This document shows, piece after piece, positions 13,028-16,340 of a stretch of DNA of 16,340 bases. The position numbers and the translations under genes are program-made. Source of the DNA: Lachnospiraceae bacterium (lineage in GTDB: Bacteria; Bacillota; Clostridia; Lachnospirales; Lachnospiraceae); contig JAFVEU010000034.1 in assembly GCA_017475845.1 (NCBI GenBank), positions 1 to 16,340 of the forward strand, read 5' to 3'. The notes under the pieces were generated by a model, which had not been told where the DNA came from, made no database searches, and saw nothing but the letters and a program-made list of their open reading frames with translations. How positions within the stretch are numbered: the first letter of the stretch is position 1; each line of letters opens with the position of its first letter.

Positions 13028-14662
13028 ATGGGAATCTACGTTAACCCGGGAAATAGCGCATTTTCTGAGATTGCGGACGATGATTATGTGGATAAGACTG
13101 CGCTCATCGGTTTTATAAATGATACCATCGGAAGCAAAAACAAACTGACATGTGTCAGCAGGCCTCGTCGCTTTGGTAAGACCTATGCCGCTAAGATGCT
13201 CGGAGCGTATTATGACCGGTCCTGCGACTCTCATAGTCTTTTTGACAACAGATCTGTTGCTCTTACCGGGAATTATTCAAAACACATCAATAATTATAAC
13301 GTAATCTGTTTTGACGTTACCAGCTTTATTTCCGACGTTAAAGCGGTCAACGGTTCTTTGAGAGATGTCCCTAAAAACATACAGGAAGCCTTAAAAAGAG
13401 ATCTGATTAATCAGGGTTTCGTTTATTCTGAGGGAGACAGTCTGAATGATTTCATGTTCAGCTGTGTTGACCAGTCAGAGGGAAAGCAGTTTATTTTTAT
13501 TATCGATGAATGGGATGCTGTGATAAGAGAAGGAAAAGATGATGATCTCGCTCAGGAAGCCTTTCTTAATCTTCTCAGGGGCTGGTTTAAGAGTGTCAGT
13601 TTCACTCCCAGGGTAGTAGCTGCAGCGTACATAACAGGAATACTTCCCATAAAAAAGGACGGATCCCAGTCGGCCATATCCGATTTCAGGGAATACTCCG
13701 TGCTGGATCCGGGGGAGTTTTCGCTCTACGTTGGGTTTACGGAGGATGAAGTCGCTTCACTATGCAGGAGGTCCGGAAATAGCTTTGACAGTATGAAGAA
13801 GTGGTATGACGGATATACCTTTGGAGACAAAAAGTCGGTTTATAATCCCTATTCGGTAATGCATGCCTTAAAATCAGGAAAGTACAAATCTTATTGGAAG
13901 AAAACATCTGCTGCAGAAACCTTGCTGACTTATATCAATATGGATCAGGATGGTCTGCAGGATGATATTATCAGGCTCATGTCAGGTGACAGTATCACCA
14001 TTGATCCTGACTCGTTTCAGAATGATGTTGAGACATTTAACAGTAAAGATGATGTAATGACTCTTATGGTACATCTGGGATATCTGACATATGAGGAAAC
14101 CTCGGATGCCCTTACCGGCTCTGATGATAATTATACAGGCCGTGTCCGTATTCCCAATGAGGAGATACGTTCAGAGTTTGATAAGGTGTTAAGGAGATCC
14201 GATCATGAGAAGCTGATCTCTCTGGTAAGAGAATCTGACAGGCTTTTAGAGGATACTATTGCCGGAAACGAAGAGGCAGTAGCAAGAGCAATTACAAAGG
14301 TAAGGGACTCAAATTATGCACCTGTTTTTTATAACAACGAGCAGAGCTTGAGATATGTGATCAAAATGGCGTATATATCGTGTGTGGATCAGTATCTGAG
14401 GATCGAAGAGCTTCCTTCCGGTAAGGGATTAGCAGATGTGGTTTTCATACCGAAAGCTTCTTCAAGCCTTCCGGCAATGATCGTGGAGCTGAAGTGGAAT
14501 AAAACTGCGGATGGGGCAATAGAGCAGATAAAAGATAGAAAATACACAGGAGTGCTTAAAGATTACTTCGGAAACATCCTTCTTGTTGGCATAAATTACA
14601 ACGAAAGGACCGGAGAGCACAGCTGCAGGATAGAAAAAGACAGTATTGGTAAAAATGAGTGA
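13028..14662 (+). CDS. AAA-like ATPase with C-terminal PD-(D/E)XK nuclease domain
   Basis: The 544-residue product fits the AAA-ATPase-like plus PDDEXK_9 family common in Lachnospiraceae and Bacteroidetes. It starts MGIYVNPGN and has a P-loop variant RPRRFGKT (45-52) and Walker B FIFIIDEWD (155-163). A helical middle precedes a C-terminal nuclease fold with Asp470 (LADVVF), E487-x-K489 (VELKW) and a following Gln in IEQIKDR. Family function is unsettled; many copies per genome are usual and mobility or defence has been suggested. ATG 13028 stands 7 nt after AAGGAG; ATG 13025 is also possible. The gene sits inside a sugar-polymer locus, where it has no obvious metabolic role, and overlaps the next fragment by 8 nt (ATGAGTGA). 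All key residues appear present. Confidence 0.85.
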   Translation: MGIYVNPGNSAFSEIADDDYVDKTALIGFINDTIGSKNKLTCVSRPRRFGKTYAAKMLGAYYDRSCDSHSLFDNRSVALTGNYSKHINNYNVICFDVTSFISDVKAVNGSLRDVPKNIQEALKRDLINQGFVYSEGDSLNDFMFSCVDQSEGKQFIFIIDEWDAVIREGKDDDLAQEAFLNLLRGWFKSVSFTPRVVAAAYITGILPIKKDGSQSAISDFREYSVLDPGEFSLYVGFTEDEVASLCRRSGNSFDSMKKWYDGYTFGDKKSVYNPYSVMHALKSGKYKSYWKKTSAAETLLTYINMDQDGLQDDIIRLMSGDSITIDPDSFQNDVETFNSKDDVMTLMVHLGYLTYEETSDALTGSDDNYTGRVRIPNEEIRSEFDKVLRRSDHEKLISLVRESDRLLEDTIAGNEEAVARAITKVRDSNYAPVFYNNEQSLRYVIKMAYISCVDQYLRIEELPSGKGLADVVFIPKASSSLPAMIVELKWNKTADGAIEQIKDRKYTGVLKDYFGNILLVGINYNERTGEHSCRIEKDSIGKNE

Positions 14663-14822
14663 AATAGACATAGTTTTGACATGGGTTGATCAGAATGATC
14701 CGATAGAGAAGTTTATGCCTTGGGTTCACAAGGTGTATTTTGTAACTTGGAGACCTATACCCAAATGGTTGAACACTGATCATAATAAACTATGTATTCG
14801 CTCTGATCGAACAGACCGATAA
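14655..14822 (+). pseudogene. Stealth-family capsule gene remnant with internal deletion
   Basis: A 55-codon frame begins MSEIDIVLTWVDQNDP, the first conserved region (CR1) of Stealth sugar-phosphate transferases. It jumps directly to IEKFMPWVHKVYFVT and IPKWLNTDHNKLCI, which belong to CR2. The linker between them, present in the intact gene at 16167 (after NDPEWLKERR and up to RFRDWDNLQYIFRGIEK), is missing. After about nt 14795 the homology ends, the sequence enters a glycosyltransferase tail in another frame, and TAA follows at 14820. Without the catalytic remainder, activity is not expected. The ATG overlaps the ATPase stop by 8 nt, as in the intact copy's overlap with its own upstream gene. 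Confidence 0.75.
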
Positions 14823-14934
14823 GCTTCACGAGGAAAAAAGAGAAGAGTATGTCCTCAGGGCAAAAAACAGAATAAGGGATGCATACAGCTGGGAGATCAT
14901 CTGTAACAAGTACGAGGAGCTGTTTTTGAAACAA
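14797..14934 (+). pseudogene. 3'-end fragment of a second DUF1972-type glycosyltransferase gene
   Basis: Read in the frame of GCT at 14800, this encodes ALIEQTDKL followed by RAKNRIRDAYSWEIICNKY and EELFLK. That parallels the end of the intact enzyme at 11803. By hand count, 14800-14930 and 12886-13016 align without gaps over 131 nt with 28 mismatches (about 79% identity), so the source was a diverged paralogue, not a fresh copy. No start is available; a TGA lies a few codons upstream. The frame runs on through an unrecognised tail (MKYYCVFVKTYRGLRDESD) to TAG at 15018, which may be the start of yet another lost gene. The 70 nt after the fragment hold the ribosome site of the next gene. Confidence 0.75.
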
Positions 14935-15004
14935 ACTGCTGAGGGGGCCAGTAAACAGATGAAATACTATTGTGTATTCGTGAAGACCTACAGGGGGCTG
15001 AGAG

Positions 15005-16174
15005 ATGAGTCAGATTAGGATTCTGTTCCTTCATGCCGGGGCTGAAATGTATGGGGCAGATAAGGTTATGTTTGATCTTATCTGTGGTTTAGATAAAACA
15101 AAGTATAAGGCATATGTTGTTCTTCCTGTCAATGGGGTTCTGGTTGAGGAGTTAAGGAAAAAGGGAATCAGTGTCTGCGTTATTCCTTATCCCATCATGA
15201 GAAGGAAATATTTTAATCCGTCTGGTATCGTAAACTATATCAGGGATTTTATAAAATACAGTAAAAAACTGATAAGACTTGCGAAAGAATACAATATCGA
15301 CGTTATTCATACAAATACATCGGCTGTTCTGGAAGGTTCTTATATAAGATTTAAGCTGAAGATTCCCCAATTATGGGAAATACATGAGATAATAGTAAAG
15401 CCTAAGATCATATTTTATTTAACATCTTTATGGATATCCTTGTTTTCAGATAAAACGATCACTGTATCTGATGCGGCAAAGCGACATCTGATACAATCCG
15501 GTTTTTTCAAACATAAGAGAATAAAAGTTATATATAACGGTGTTGATTCAGGTAATTTCGTTCCGGATATAGATAACAGATATCTATATAGAGAATTTGG
15601 TATTCCAACTGATTCAAGAGTAATAGGAATGATCGGGCGTGTAAACAGTTGGAAAGGACAAAGTGATTTTCTGGATGCGGCATGTATGATCATGAAAAAA
15701 TATTCTGATGTCTATACTATATTTGTCGGCGCTGCATTTGAAGGCGAAGAGTGGAGAGAAAAAGAATTGAAAGAAAAGATTGCCGCCTCAGGATTTGAAG
15801 ACCGGATCATAAATATGGGCTACATAAGGGATACGGCGGAAATTCATAGATTGCTTGATATTTTTGTGTTACCAAGTACGAATCCGGATCCTTTGCCCAC
15901 CGTAGTTCTTGAAGCTATGGCATCCGGAAGACCAATCGTGGCATACAGGCATGGCGGTGTATGTGAAATGGTTAAAGAAGGCGAAAACGGGCTGTTGGCA
16001 GATGCATGTGATCCGGCAGATCTGGCAAAAAAAATAGAGGTTCTGATCAACGATGACGAGTTGAGGCAGAAAATGGGAAGTATATCAAGAAAAAGACAGA
16101 GAGAGAGTTTTTCTCTGGATTCCAATATCAGAAAATATGAAAAGGAATATAGCCTGTTAGTAAGAAATGAATGA
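15005..16174 (+). CDS. Glycosyltransferase family 4 protein, exopolysaccharide synthesis
   Basis: This 389-residue GT-B enzyme has the acceptor-side loop AGAEMYGADKVM (11-22), DVIHTNTS in the N-terminal fold and GRVNSWKGQSDFLDA at the start of the donor domain. LPSTNPDPLPTVVLEAMASG (289-308) is the sugar-nucleotide site of family 4. Such retaining enzymes add sugars to the lipid-linked repeat unit on the cytoplasmic face of the membrane. Donor and linkage cannot be told. AGGGGG stands about 8 nt before the ATG. The coding sequence is visibly more AT-rich than the genes in the left half, as is common for exchanged capsule genes. Its stop overlaps the following Stealth gene by 8 nt (ATGAATGA), so the two are translationally linked. 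Confidence 0.88.
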   Translation: MSQIRILFLHAGAEMYGADKVMFDLICGLDKTKYKAYVVLPVNGVLVEELRKKGISVCVIPYPIMRRKYFNPSGIVNYIRDFIKYSKKLIRLAKEYNIDVIHTNTSAVLEGSYIRFKLKIPQLWEIHEIIVKPKIIFYLTSLWISLFSDKTITVSDAAKRHLIQSGFFKHKRIKVIYNGVDSGNFVPDIDNRYLYREFGIPTDSRVIGMIGRVNSWKGQSDFLDAACMIMKKYSDVYTIFVGAAFEGEEWREKELKEKIAASGFEDRIINMGYIRDTAEIHRLLDIFVLPSTNPDPLPTVVLEAMASGRPIVAYRHGGVCEMVKEGENGLLADACDPADLAKKIEVLINDDELRQKMGSISRKRQRESFSLDSNIRKYEKEYSLLVRNE

Positions 16175-16340
16175 AAAGATCGATGTAGTCATTACCTGGG
16201 TTGACGGAAATGATCCGGAATGGCTGAAGGAAAGAAGACTATACGAAAAAGAAATAAACGGGAATGATGATTCCGGCACAGATGAAGTACGGTTCAGGGA
16301 CTGGGATAATCTGCAGTATATTTTCCGGGGTATTGAGAAA
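16167..16340 (+). CDS. Stealth-family sugar-phosphate transferase, N-terminal part (cut by window end)
   Basis: The first 58 codons read MNEKIDVVITWVDGNDPEW, the CR1 motif of the Stealth family, then a charged linker and RFRDWDNLQYIFRGIEK, the beginning of CR2. Characterised members transfer hexose-1-phosphate or N-acetylhexosamine-1-phosphate units between sugars, building phosphodiester-linked capsules and teichoic-like polymers. ATG 16167 is used because it starts the family motif directly and overlaps the stop of the glycosyltransferase gene. A second, decayed member lies at 14655. The gene continues beyond the window, so completeness is unknown. Confidence 0.85.
   Translation, partial: MNEKIDVVITWVDGNDPEWLKERRLYEKEINGNDDSGTDEVRFRDWDNLQYIFRGIEK

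Overview
The window looks like chromosomal DNA of a Gram-positive anaerobe of the Lachnospiraceae (Butyrivibrio/Roseburia-like). This is inferred from gene content and protein style: the infC-rpmI-rplT order with an attenuated leader, a SEC-C protein, a PDDEXK/AAA-like ATPase, Stealth-type capsule genes, AGGAGG ribosome sites and a tRNA without an encoded CCA. No species can be named from the sequence alone.

Left part (1-5751, + strand): the 3' end of recJ, a small two-helix membrane protein and a SEC-C protein are followed by a promoter with a roughly 160-nt leader. A 1260-residue secreted coiled-coil surface protein comes next, and a single-domain PilZ protein overlaps its stop codon by four bases. 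This suggests a c-di-GMP-linked surface structure.

Middle (5752-7221): a ribosomal operon, infC (AUU start, attenuator in the leader), rpmI and rplT. Then comes a separately promoted tRNA-Leu(CAG) with its own terminator.

7267-8825: the membrane enzyme that starts an exopolysaccharide repeat unit by moving a sugar phosphate to a lipid carrier, its 3' tail echoed by two degenerate copies, then a terminator. 9066-9908 (- strand): an Mrp/NBP35-type iron-sulfur ATPase. Divergent from it, at 10508-11134, is a stand-alone CheC/FliY-type CheY-P phosphatase. It is preceded by a 150-nt leader with five pairing elements, two of which can cross as a pseudoknot; this is the strongest candidate for an undescribed RNA. 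Tandem repeats lie on the mrp side (9970-10092) and after the phosphatase gene (11277-11494).

Right part (11715-16340, + strand): an exopolysaccharide locus. It holds a DUF1972-type glycosyltransferase, an AAA-like ATPase/PD-(D/E)XK protein, two decayed fragments (a Stealth gene with its middle missing, and the 3' end of a second DUF1972 glycosyltransferase), a GT4 glycosyltransferase and the start of an intact Stealth gene. The ATPase gene therefore sits between two homologous glycosyltransferase tails 1914 bp apart, which points to past rearrangement. Base composition is visibly AT-richer from about 14,650 onward.
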